DNA of 64,000 bases from Actibacterium atlanticum (GTDB lineage Bacteria > Pseudomonadota > Alphaproteobacteria > Rhodobacterales > Rhodobacteraceae), in NCBI RefSeq assembly GCF_000671395.1, contig NZ_AQQY01000007.1, forward strand, positions 62,001-126,000. The letters are read 5' to 3'. Shown one piece after another: positions 25,858-33,171 of this stretch. Every line of letters begins with the position of its first letter. Position 1 is the stretch's first letter. Below the pieces are notes generated by a model. The model saw only the letters and a list, made by a program, of their open reading frames with translations. It ran no database searches and was not told the origin of the DNA. A program made the position numbers and the translations under genes.

Positions 25858-26906
25858 GCCACGGCCTCGGCTTTGAGGCTGGGCAGGTCGGCTACAAGTT
25901 CATTCCAGGCTGCGGCGCCATCCGCCCCCTTTAGCACCCCAAAGAACTGCGCAATCAACAGCCCATCTTCGCGAAATGCTTCGACAGAAATGGCCGGGCC
26001 CCGGCGCGTGGGTTTGGTGACCGCCCAGACCTCGGCGATGTGATCGCCGCGCAGGTGCAGGTTAAAACCGGGGTCCAGTACGTTCAGCCACGGGCCCATG
26101 GGGCGGATATCGTGAACCGGCCCCGTGTGAATTTCGATACAACCCATATTGCCGACAAAGACCATGATCTCTAGGTCGCTGTCAGCCGCCCGGTTTAGCA
26201 AGGTTTCAACCGCCGATACGGCCAGCGGGCGCACATAGGGGGCCCCGGCAATGCGATAGGCCCCTTGTCGGTTCATCTTCATCTTGCGGACCATCTGCAG
26301 GAATTGGTGCGTATCGGTCAGCTTGTCCCAATTTGCGCGCAACTGGGCGGCCTGACTTGGATCAGCCTTGGGCGACTCGACCGGGGTGCGGGGTGCGAAG
26401 GTGATTTCATCGCTCTGGCTATCAAGCTTGAGGTCTTGGACAACCGATGCCCAGTTTTCCACCAATGAACCATCGCGAAGAAAGACCTTGTGCACCGCAT
26501 CACCCGCGGCGTCGAACAGCTGAAGCGAACGTTTGGTCCCGGCGTCGGTTTCAAGTTCCACAGCAAACCCGTGAACCCAATGGCGCGGGAACATCCGCAT
26601 GTCGATCTCTTGGCTGAGGATCATCGCAGCGAGGGGGCCCGAGTGATAGTCAGCATAAGCGCCCATTTTTTCGATCACGCAACTTTCGTTGCGGGTTAGG
26701 GCCATCACGTCGCCCAGCCGACCGACTGCAGGCATGACCGCATCCAGATCAGCGGTGATCCGCGTGACACCTTGCCCGACATAGGCCGCCAAAAGGCGGG
26801 CTTCGGGAATGCCCAGTTGCGTGGCAAAATCACGATCCCGCATCTTGGGGTTCTTCGCGCGTTCGGCGCGAATCTCAACAGATGACAGCGGTTCAGTGGC
26901 GTCCAT
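25854..26906 (-). CDS. hmuS: Haem-degrading/haem-trafficking factor HmuS
   Basis: Cytosolic haem-binding protein of the HmuS/HemS/ChuS family, 350 residues. It releases iron from haem or hands haem to an oxygenase. The two halves are related: each has an LGDVMALTRNE or MVFVGNMGCIEIHTG-type segment followed by an NLHLRGDHIAEVWAVTKP-type segment. These motifs and the length are characteristic. It is the first gene of the operon that runs through tonB. AAGGAGG precedes ATG 26906. The next gene upstream is the divergent haem receptor. Confidence 0.92.
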   Translation of the reverse strand: MDATEPLSSVEIRAERAKNPKMRDRDFATQLGIPEARLLAAYVGQGVTRITADLDAVMPAVGRLGDVMALTRNESCVIEKMGAYADYHSGPLAAMILSQEIDMRMFPRHWVHGFAVELETDAGTKRSLQLFDAAGDAVHKVFLRDGSLVENWASVVQDLKLDSQSDEITFAPRTPVESPKADPSQAAQLRANWDKLTDTHQFLQMVRKMKMNRQGAYRIAGAPYVRPLAVSAVETLLNRAADSDLEIMVFVGNMGCIEIHTGPVHDIRPMGPWLNVLDPGFNLHLRGDHIAEVWAVTKPTRRGPAISVEAFREDGLLIAQFFGVLKGADGAAAWNELVADLPSLKAEAVA

Positions 26907-27191
26907 CGGGGCCTCCTTAGATTTCAGTGGGTCAGGTTATCTGGCTGACGCACCGAAACCGGAGTCGTACCGCTGGATCATATAAAGCTGCTGGCCGCTT
27001 ATTACTGACTCTTTTTGTCAGATACAATAGATTTGTGCCGAAAATGCGCCTGACGGGCAACCCGGCAAAAGTGATTTCCGTGCCGCAAGGCTTATCTTGA
27101 CAGTTTTACTAAAGATAGGTAGCTGCCAGAAAACTACGCCACCCACCCCTTTGGCAGGCAGGCAAACTTATGCACTGAAAAGGGGATGAAA
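26907..27191. promoter_or_regulatory. Divergent regulatory region between hmuS operon and haem receptor
   Basis: This 285-bp gap holds the promoters of both iron/haem transcripts. On the plus strand TTGACA at 27097-27102 is a perfect -35. It is straddled by a dyad TATCTT (27093-27098) / AAGATA (27112-27117) with a 13-bp spacer, a plausible operator. A second dyad CTGAC / GTCAG lies at 27005-27021 around a T-rich 7-bp loop. Control by an iron or haem regulator (Fur/Mur, RirA or Irr type) is expected for such loci, but neither dyad matches the classical Irr box well, so the regulator is unassigned. Confidence 0.45.
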
Positions 27192-29183
27192 ATGCGTCGA
27201 AGAATTCTAACAATGACAACCGCACTGGTCGCAGCCGGAAGCGCCGCCTTGGGCCAGGATGTGATTGATCTGGACACGATCTATGTAGACTCGGTGTTTC
27301 GTGCGCCGCGCGCACTTCAGGATACGCCCGTGACCGTGTCGGTGGTCGAGGTGGACGCGCTGGAGACCAAGCAAGCTGGTGACTTTTATGAACTCATTGG
27401 CAATGTGCCGGGCCTGACCATTGGCGGCGGGCCGCGCGGCATTTCGCAAACTCCCAACATCCGGGGGTTTGACGACGATCAGATCGTGCTGCGTTTTGAT
27501 GGTGGGCGCTTCAATTTCACCCAAGGGCACCGGGGCCGGTTCTTTATCGATCCGGAACTGGTTCAAAGCGTTGAAGTGATCCGGGGCGGTGGATCGACCC
27601 TTTATGGTTCGGGCGCATTGGGCGGGGTTATTTCGGTCGAAACGCGGGATGTTGCGGACCTGCTGGAACCGGGAGAAACCACGGGCGCGCGGGTCTCTTT
27701 GGGCTACAGCACGAATGGCGAGATTCTGAAAAGCTCGGCTGCGGTGTTTGGGGACTGGGGGGCGTGGGATGCCCTGCTGTTCCTGGGCACACAGCAAATT
27801 GGCGACAATCTGGACGCTGGTGGCGGCACGGCGGTGCCTTTCTCGGACATCGACCAAAACAACCTGATGGCCAAGATCGGGTTTGAGGCAAGCCCCGACA
27901 GCCGGATCGAACTAAGCTATTCCGCCTTTGAAGATTCCGGCCTGACGCCCGCAAATGCCAGCGACACCGACAGCAGTTCTAACCCCGTGGTCGACCGTGA
28001 CTCTGACGTCAGCAGCCTGCGCCTGCGTTGGGACTATGCGCCATCTGACTCGGATTGGCTGGACCTGTCAGTGTTGTTTTATGGGGAAACCCTGAAAATC
28101 ACCGAAGATCGTATCAGTGCACCACGTCTGGACGAAACGACCTATGACACAATTGGTCTGGACGTCACCAACCGCACCAGTCTGGATTTAGGGCGTCCGG
28201 TAGAGCTGGTCTATGGTTTTGAAATCTTCGAGGACTCGCAAAAAGGTCTGCGAGACGGCGCAACCCGCCCGGCTTTCCCCGAGGCTGAAGCGCTGACCAT
28301 GGGCTTCTATGCCGAGGCCACGACCGAGCTGTCACAGCAGTTGGATCTGACCACCGGGCTGCGCTATGACATTTATCAGCGTGATCCCAACGATATCGCT
28401 CTGGCCGATGTTGACGAAAGCTTCTTGTCGCCGCGGATTGGTCTGAACTACCGTCCGAATGACAATTGGCAAGTGTATGGGAATATCGCTCGGGCGTTCC
28501 GCGCGCCCTCTCTGACCGAGCTGTACAATGATGGCCTGCACTTCCCGGGCAGTGTACCGTTTCCCCCGGACAACTTCTTTGTACCCAACCCCAATCTGGA
28601 ACCCGAAGAGTCGACCCAACTTGAACTGGGCACCCGTTTCGAGGGCAACGGAATTTGGCAGGCCGAAGATACACTGACGTTCTCGGTCAACACCTACTAC
28701 GCCGACGTTCAGAACTATATCGAGCAGAATGTAGACATCTTTGCAGGCACCACGACCACCAACAACGTGGACGCACAGCTGTGGGGCTTTGAAGCCGAGC
28801 TGGATTATGACGCGCAAAGCTGGTTCGCCAGGGCCGGGCTGAGCATCGCGCGCGGGCACGGGGATGACGGCGACTGGCTGGGTTCGATCCCCCAAGACCG
28901 CCTGACCCTGAACGCAGGTCTACGCCCTTGGGAGGGCTGGGAACTGGGCGCGCAGGCCACATTTGCGGCGGCGCAAGACAAGGTGCCTGCGGGTGATGCC
29001 ATTGGCGGCAGTTACCAATTGCTTGACCTCTATGCCACCTACGCGCCCGATACCGGTCCGATGGCCGGCGGTGTGATCCGCTTTGGCATCGATAACCTGT
29101 TCGATGAGAATTACACCATCTATCCCAACGGTCTTGCCCAAACGGGCCGCACGGTGGAAATTTCGGCGACCTGGTCGTTCTGA
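27192..29183 (+). CDS. hmuR: TonB-dependent outer-membrane haem receptor
   Basis: Outer-membrane beta-barrel that takes up haem with TonB energy, 663 residues. It has a signal peptide (MRRRILTMTTALVAAGSAALGQ in parts), the TonB box region DTIYVDSVF and a plug domain with VEVIRGGGSTLYGSGALGG. The haem-receptor signature is F-R-A-P (AFRAPSLTELYNDGLHF) with a His just after, and N-P-N-L (VPNPNLEPEES) about 30 residues later. The protein ends in an aromatic Phe (EISATWSF), as barrel proteins do. ATG 27192 lies 6 bp after GGGG; ATG 27186 abuts the ribosome site. It is divergent from the hmuSTUV-exbBDD-tonB operon. Confidence 0.94.
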   Translation: MRRRILTMTTALVAAGSAALGQDVIDLDTIYVDSVFRAPRALQDTPVTVSVVEVDALETKQAGDFYELIGNVPGLTIGGGPRGISQTPNIRGFDDDQIVLRFDGGRFNFTQGHRGRFFIDPELVQSVEVIRGGGSTLYGSGALGGVISVETRDVADLLEPGETTGARVSLGYSTNGEILKSSAAVFGDWGAWDALLFLGTQQIGDNLDAGGGTAVPFSDIDQNNLMAKIGFEASPDSRIELSYSAFEDSGLTPANASDTDSSSNPVVDRDSDVSSLRLRWDYAPSDSDWLDLSVLFYGETLKITEDRISAPRLDETTYDTIGLDVTNRTSLDLGRPVELVYGFEIFEDSQKGLRDGATRPAFPEAEALTMGFYAEATTELSQQLDLTTGLRYDIYQRDPNDIALADVDESFLSPRIGLNYRPNDNWQVYGNIARAFRAPSLTELYNDGLHFPGSVPFPPDNFFVPNPNLEPEESTQLELGTRFEGNGIWQAEDTLTFSVNTYYADVQNYIEQNVDIFAGTTTTNNVDAQLWGFEAELDYDAQSWFARAGLSIARGHGDDGDWLGSIPQDRLTLNAGLRPWEGWELGAQATFAAAQDKVPAGDAIGGSYQLLDLYATYAPDTGPMAGGVIRFGIDNLFDENYTIYPNGLAQTGRTVEISATWSF

Positions 29184-29204
29184 CGCGCATAATGCTTGCG
29201 GTCC

Positions 29205-29242
29205 TGACCGTCGTGCAGATTGAATCTGCGCGGCGGTTTTTT
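29205..29242 (+). terminator. Intrinsic terminator of the haem receptor gene
   Basis: A long stem (ACCGTCGTGCAGAT pairing with ATCTGCGCGGCGGT, two G-U pairs, TGA loop) followed by TTTTTTATT, 22 bp after the receptor stop. Confidence 0.85.
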
Positions 29243-29349
29243 ATTGCCCCTGCGCTGTCACACGCGGCCGAAGGGGCAAAAGGGGCAGACACAAAGCCTT
29301 ATGACGCATCTCTCCGATACGTCGCCCTAGGCTTCAAATCTGATTTGAA

Positions 29350-29426
29350 TGGTACCGCCTTCCCGGTTCGAACGGGAGACCTCTTGATCCACAATCAAGC
29401 GCTCTAACCTACTGAGCTAAGGCGGC
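29350..29426 (-). tRNA. tRNA-His (anticodon GTG)
   Basis: 77 bases including encoded CCA. The acceptor stem GCCGCCT pairs with AGGCGGT. The anticodon stem CTTGA/TCAAG encloses TTGTGGA, giving GTG. The base before position 1 is T, not G, and the discriminator is A. This is the unusual alphaproteobacterial tRNA-His form that lacks G-1. Confidence 0.95.
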
Positions 29427-29486
29427 ACTGACGACGCGATTTACAGGCGGGCGTAGCGCAATGCAAGGGGCTTTGGGGTGCTTTGG

Positions 29487-30389
29487 CTAAAATTCTAACA
29501 TCCAGTTCTGCCGCACCAGATCCACCCCGAAATCATGCACCGCCTGCGTGGCGGTCAGTCGAAAGCCGTGCCGTGCATAGAGCGCGCAGGCGGCGCGATG
29601 GCTTTCGTGGGTCCACAGCGTCAGGCGCTTATTGCCCCGATCGCGGGCATAGCGGATGCACATATCCAGCATCCGATTCCCCAGCCCAAGCCCGCGCGCC
29701 GCGGGTTCCAGCATAAACAAGCGCAGCTTGGCCTCATCCGGCGCATCGCCCTTCACACAAAAGACAGAGCCCAACCGTTGCGCACCACGATGCGCGATCC
29801 AAGCGCGTTCTTGGGTGGCATCATGGCTGCGCGCGAAATCGGTCAGCACCTCAGCGACCAGAACCTCAAACTCGGCATTAAATCCGTCACTTTCCTTGTA
29901 AAGCTCGGCGTGACGTTGCAACAGCCAGCCAATATCGCCCGGCTGCAAACCCCGAACCAGCACCGGCGCAGGCGCTGTCATCGCGGCGCGGATTCGCTCC
30001 ATCTGCGTGGCCATATCCTGCCGTTGAGAGGGCGACAGATGCGCCACCTGCTGCCCGATCGAAGCACGTGAAAGCTTGATCATCTGCGCCAACACCGCCT
30101 GCCCCTGCCGGGTCAGGGCCAAAACCCGCTTTCGCGCGTCCAGAGGGTTGGCGCGACGCTCCAACAGGCCATCGCGCTCCAAGTTGGACACGGTGCGACT
30201 TAGCTGGCCCTCATCCATGCCGATCTGATTTGCCAGCGCGCGGGCGGTGACCTCCTTACCGGTACCAACCTCGTATAGGATGCGAATTTCGGCCAGCGAC
30301 CGACCGGACCCCCGAAACCCACGTTCCAAAACCCCCAGCTGGGCGGTGTAGAAACGGTTGAAGTCCCGGATGCGGTCGATGGTGTCCAT
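29487..30389 (-). CDS. MarR-GNAT fusion: HTH regulator with N-acetyltransferase domain
   Basis: A 300-residue two-domain protein. Residues ~1-145 form a MarR-type winged helix (IRDFNRFYTAQLGVL, ILYEVGTGKEVTARALANQIGMDEGQLSRTVSNLERDGLLERR read in parts). Residues ~155-300 form a GNAT acetyltransferase with the acetyl-CoA loop AARGLGLGNRMLDMC and SHRAACALYARHGF. Such fusions are common in proteobacteria; the ligand and acceptor are unknown. It stands alone between tRNA-His and the small DUF6324-like gene. The ATG at 30389 gives the normal length for the fusion family. Confidence 0.9.
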   Translation of the reverse strand: MDTIDRIRDFNRFYTAQLGVLERGFRGSGRSLAEIRILYEVGTGKEVTARALANQIGMDEGQLSRTVSNLERDGLLERRANPLDARKRVLALTRQGQAVLAQMIKLSRASIGQQVAHLSPSQRQDMATQMERIRAAMTAPAPVLVRGLQPGDIGWLLQRHAELYKESDGFNAEFEVLVAEVLTDFARSHDATQERAWIAHRGAQRLGSVFCVKGDAPDEAKLRLFMLEPAARGLGLGNRMLDMCIRYARDRGNKRLTLWTHESHRAACALYARHGFRLTATQAVHDFGVDLVRQNWMLEF

Positions 30390-30491
30390 AGCAACATATG
30401 GCGGGCATTTGCTTGACTACGTCAAGCTTTATCAGGCTTGCCCTTTCCGCCCCTGCGCGATACCTGACAAAAATCCAGTCAGGAGACCGTC

Positions 30492-30692
30492 ATGGGCATC
30501 AACAACGAAAGCGAAATCGCTGCAAATCTGCAGATCGGCCCCACGTCCGAGGGCATGGTGCGCCTTTACGTCGAAGCAGAGGGCATGGAACTGCCGTTTG
30601 ATTTCGACCCGGATGAAGCCGACGAGATTGCCGAAGAGATTAAAGCCGCAGCAGCGCGCGCCCGCGCGGTCGGGACTAAGAAATCCCGTTAA
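30492..30692 (+). CDS. Small conserved acidic protein (DUF6324-like)
   Basis: A 66-residue soluble protein with an acidic middle and a charged helical tail (DPDEADEIAEEIKAAAARARAV). A strong ribosome site (CAGGAGACCGTC) precedes the ATG at 30492, and codon use resembles the neighbours, so it is a real gene. I recall similar Rhodobacterales proteins under the label DUF6324, but I am not certain. Function is unknown. Its last 17 bp overlap the 3' end of the convergent mmcB gene. Confidence 0.65.
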   Translation: MGINNESEIAANLQIGPTSEGMVRLYVEAEGMELPFDFDPDEADEIAEEIKAAAARARAVGTKKSR

Positions 30693-31125
30693 CCCCAACG
30701 CCCGGGTCCCGCAGCGCCTGAAGTCTGAGCGCGGCGTGACGGGCAAACATCTGCGTCAGTTTCTTGCGCCGCGCTGCTGCCAGTTTGGCCTCGCTGGGCA
30801 TGCGCATGATCTCGGCCCCATAGCCATCTGCCAGAATAAGCCCCGAGTCGGGCGGCAACAGATCGGTCGGGAAAGCCTCATCCACGGCCCAGAAATACCT
30901 GTCACACCACTCCAGATATCCCTGCCATTTGTTGTCAGAATGATAATCGGCGCGGGATGATTTGCATTCAATCACCCAGACTTCTCCTTTCGGGCCAAGG
31001 GCCATCACATCGACACGCAGCCCTGCTGTGGGCACGAATTCTTCAATCGTGACAAAGTTGTAGCCGCGCAAATGGCGGCATACGCCGCGCGCAAGAGTCT
31101 GTCCGGGTGTCATCTGGGTCGCCAT
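30676..31125 (-). CDS. mmcB: MmcB-family DNA repair protein (PD-(D/E)xK nuclease fold)
   Basis: A 149-residue protein resembling Caulobacter MmcB, a DNA-damage-response protein linked to mitomycin C resistance. It shows RVDVMALGPKGEVWVIECKSSRADY, in which D, E and K fit the PD-(D/E)xK catalytic core. An aromatic-rich centre (GYLEWCDRYFWAVDEAFP) follows. The ATG at 31125 has no clear ribosome site; an ATG four codons later is equally weak, so the message may be leaderless. It is convergent with the DUF6324-like gene with a 17-bp overlap. I did not see a clear LexA box in the 104 bp before the divergent ArsR gene. Confidence 0.82.
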   Translation of the reverse strand: MATQMTPGQTLARGVCRHLRGYNFVTIEEFVPTAGLRVDVMALGPKGEVWVIECKSSRADYHSDNKWQGYLEWCDRYFWAVDEAFPTDLLPPDSGLILADGYGAEIMRMPSEAKLAAARRKKLTQMFARHAALRLQALRDPGVGVNGIS

Positions 31126-31165
31126 GCAGAAAGGGTGAACAATTCATGAACATAAATCAAGCCCC

Positions 31166-31211
31166 TTGACATGATACCATTTGGTACTCAATTAATATGA
31201 TACCTTATGGT
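31166..31211 (+). promoter_or_regulatory. ArsR-gene promoter with two operator-like repeats
   Basis: A perfect -35 TTGACA lies at 31166-31171. Two 14-bp near-identical direct repeats, TGATACCATTTGGT (31172-31185) and TGATACCTTATGGT (31198-31211), match at 12 of 14 positions. Each holds the dyad ACC-N4-GGT, and the repeat starts are 26 bp apart. The sites overlap where the -10 and transcription start should be, so the downstream ArsR protein probably represses its own promoter here. Confidence 0.6.
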
Positions 31212-31229
31212 TTTATTTATGGAGGCTCT

Positions 31230-31556
31230 ATGCCTGCCCCTCAAGATACATTCCGCGCTCTGGCGGATCCGACCCGGCGCGACATCCTGCACCTGCTGAC
31301 AAAGGCAGACATGTCCATCGCCGAGGTCTCGGATCAGTTCGATATGACCCGCGCCGCCGTCAAAAAACACCTGACCGTGCTGTCCGATGGCGGGCTGATC
31401 AGCGTCACAACCAAGGGCCGCGAACGTATCAACCAGTTCCGCCCCGAAGGGCTAACGCCAGTCATCGACTGGATCGCCACATTTGACCTGTTCTGGGACG
31501 ACCGTCTGGACGCCCTTAAAACCGCCCTTCAACAGTTTGAGGCCCAAGATGACTGA
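31230..31556 (+). CDS. ArsR/SmtB-type winged-helix repressor
   Basis: A 108-residue DNA-binding repressor. The opening DTFRALADPTRRDILHLLT and recognition helix VSDQFDMTRAAVKKHLTVLSDGGL are ArsR hallmarks. There is no Cys metal site, so it belongs to the ArsR group paired with AHSA1/SRPBCC proteins rather than to metal sensors. ATG 31230 follows GGAGG at the right distance; an in-frame ATG at 31197 lies inside the promoter repeats. The ATG of the SRPBCC gene lies inside its 3' end (8-bp overlap), so the two are co-translated. It is probably autoregulated through the repeats at 31172-31211. Confidence 0.88.
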   Translation: MPAPQDTFRALADPTRRDILHLLTKADMSIAEVSDQFDMTRAAVKKHLTVLSDGGLISVTTKGRERINQFRPEGLTPVIDWIATFDLFWDDRLDALKTALQQFEAQDD

Positions 31557-32391
31557 CACGATCATTCGAAAATCCATCTTCCTGCCCGCCGATCGCGCCA
31601 CCGTCTGGGCCTTTCTGACCGAGCCCGCGAAGCTGGAACAATGGTTCCATCCAGCAGATGCCCCGATGCAGACCGGGCAACCTTACACCCTGCGCAACAG
31701 CCGAGATGGCGACAAGATGTGTTGGGGCGAAGTTCTGGAAATGACCCCGCACAGCTATATGAAATGGTCCTTTACCGTCGGCCCAATGGACGGCGCCTTA
31801 AGCACTGTTGAATGGCATCTCGAGGACGCGCCGGGCGGCACAAGGCTGAGCCTGACGCATTCAGGCCTGCCACAAAGCGCCGAGGGTTTTGGGCTTGTGC
31901 TGGCATTGGACAAAGGCTGGCACGGTTTTGTCGGCAACCTCCAAATTCTGGCCCAGACCGGCGGCGATTACATGGCGATGATTACCGTGCCCACGACGCC
32001 AGCCCAAGCCCAGCGCGCTATTTTCGATGAGATGGATATCTGGTGGACCAACCGGGTCGAGCGCATCGATGACGGCGTCACCGTTCGATTCAACAACAGC
32101 CACGCCAGCTTTGCCTTTGAGGGCGGTGATGCGAATGACGGGTTTCGCTGGCTGTGCACCGACGCCAATATGATCATCGAAGGGATTGAAGACAGTTCCG
32201 AATGGGAAGGCACCCGCCTGATCTGGCACCTTCGCCCTGACCCAAGCGGAGCGCGCGTGATGCTGACCCATCAGGGGTTGAACGCCGATCTGGCCTGTCA
32301 TGATGTGTGCAGCCGCGGCTGGCAGCATTTCTTTGAGAACAGCCTAAAGGCCCATCTTTCGGGTCAATCCCCAAGCCCTGAACTCAGCTGA
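31549..32391 (+). CDS. Tandem SRPBCC (AHSA1-like) ligand-binding protein
   Basis: A 280-residue cytosolic protein made of two helix-grip domains. Domain 1 (about 1-140) starts IIRKSIFLPADRATVWAFLTEPAKLEQWFHP, the classic AHSA1/activator-of-Hsp90-like opening, and ends with GWHGFVGNLQIL. Domain 2 (~145-275) begins ITVPTTPAQAQRAIFDEMDIWW and ends CSRGWQHFFENSLKAHL. Such proteins bind hydrophobic small molecules and are often encoded next to an ArsR repressor. The ligand is unknown. ATG 31549 overlaps the ArsR stop by 8 bp. The structured RNA candidate and terminator follow directly. Confidence 0.85.
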   Translation: MTDTIIRKSIFLPADRATVWAFLTEPAKLEQWFHPADAPMQTGQPYTLRNSRDGDKMCWGEVLEMTPHSYMKWSFTVGPMDGALSTVEWHLEDAPGGTRLSLTHSGLPQSAEGFGLVLALDKGWHGFVGNLQILAQTGGDYMAMITVPTTPAQAQRAIFDEMDIWWTNRVERIDDGVTVRFNNSHASFAFEGGDANDGFRWLCTDANMIIEGIEDSSEWEGTRLIWHLRPDPSGARVMLTHQGLNADLACHDVCSRGWQHFFENSLKAHLSGQSPSPELS

Positions 32392-32399
32392 CCCTTGAT

Positions 32400-32600
32400 C
32401 CGTCAGGCGGGGCGGCTTATGTCCGGCCTAGGCGGTTCTGCCCTTCGCGTACACGAGGGTACATTCCGGTGGCCTTAAGCAATTCCGAGGGAGCTGGCTC
32501 TGTCGTGGTCCTGGCCTCGTTACCTGGCACCCACCTGTATATACAGGTCCTCGGGAATACACACCTCTACGGTTGCTTGGTGGTTCCGCCACAATCAAAA
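32400..32600 (+). ncRNA. Candidate structured RNA, possibly 6S RNA (ssrS)
   Basis: About 200 bp without a credible reading frame, ending in a strong terminator. Self-complementary pieces nest around a central arm: AAGCAA (32477-32482) with TTGCTT (32573-32578), ATTCCGAGG (32482-32490) with CCTCGGGAAT (32549-32558, one bulge), and an inner 16-bp palindrome ACCTGTATATACAGGT (32533-32548). A hairpin GTGG-TTCCG-CCAC closes the 3' side. Size, a long interrupted hairpin and a GGCCTTAA stretch resemble 6S RNA. The hallmark motifs of SRP RNA, tmRNA and RNase P RNA are absent. The class is a guess; a structured RNA or long leader is likelier. Confidence 0.45.
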
Positions 32601-32601
32601 C

Positions 32602-32628
32602 GGGCGGCCTTTAAGGGCCGCCCTTTTT
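32602..32628 (+). terminator. Strong intrinsic terminator after the RNA candidate
   Basis: The 8-bp GC stem GGGCGGCC (32602-32609) / GGCCGCCC (32616-32623) is followed by TTTTT. It ends whatever transcript crosses 32400-32600 on the plus strand. On the minus strand the same stem is followed by GTTTTG, so it may also stop the convergent gene at 32648. Confidence 0.9.
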
Positions 32629-32647
32629 CATAGATCAGATAGACCGC

Positions 32648-32974
32648 TCAGAAACGGCGCATCGCGCGTGGATCGCCACGCACCGGGACGGGAACGGTTG
32701 CATGCTGGCGGACAGGTTCGGGCTGACGCTTGCCCCCTGTGTCGTCGGGGCCGCTGTCTGCCATGCGCATAATCACGATGCCAAACTGCACGCCCGAAAA
32801 CACGATACCGTTGAATACGAACATCATCAGCACGGCCAAAACCCCGGCGCTTGAGCTGGACACCAGATGCCACAGGTTTGCAACATTGAACCAAAGCAGC
32901 CCGGCGACGAAAATCCCCGAAAGGGCGAACCCGATCACGACTTGTTTGATGTAAAGACGAACGAGATGCGGCAA
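32648..32974 (-). CDS. Small two-helix membrane protein, unknown
   Basis: A 108-residue protein with two hydrophobic segments (about 10-30 and 40-68) and a polar tail rich in Pro, Arg and Gln (about 72-108) that would face the cytoplasm or periplasm. It begins MPHLVRLYIKQVVIGFALSGIF. GAGG lies about 7 bp before the ATG on the minus strand. I do not recognise a family. The codon use and open frame look genuine, and the location between a terminator and a divergent folate-binding gene gives a clean transcription unit. Confidence 0.65.
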   Translation of the reverse strand: MPHLVRLYIKQVVIGFALSGIFVAGLLWFNVANLWHLVSSSSAGVLAVLMMFVFNGIVFSGVQFGIVIMRMADSGPDDTGGKRQPEPVRQHATVPVPVRGDPRAMRRF

Positions 32975-33171
32975 GATTCCGGTCCTCCTGTGCTTCCCCT
33001 TAACGATAAGCGCGCTGCCACTTTTGGCAAAGAGTATACACTGTCGCAGGGGGGCTTTGGCACCTTCCCGCGCTGATGTGCACGAAAAATCAGCACCCCG
33101 TTAGAGGCGGCAATGGCTTGGCCCTGCCCTGTGGGCTTCCTATACTACACATCGCGCAACAGGAGCCTCGC

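Noticed and set aside
32400-32600. SRP RNA, tmRNA or RNase P RNA
   Set aside because: The conserved SRP GGAAGGAAGCA-type loop, the tmRNA tag and T-arm, and RNase P core motifs are all missing.
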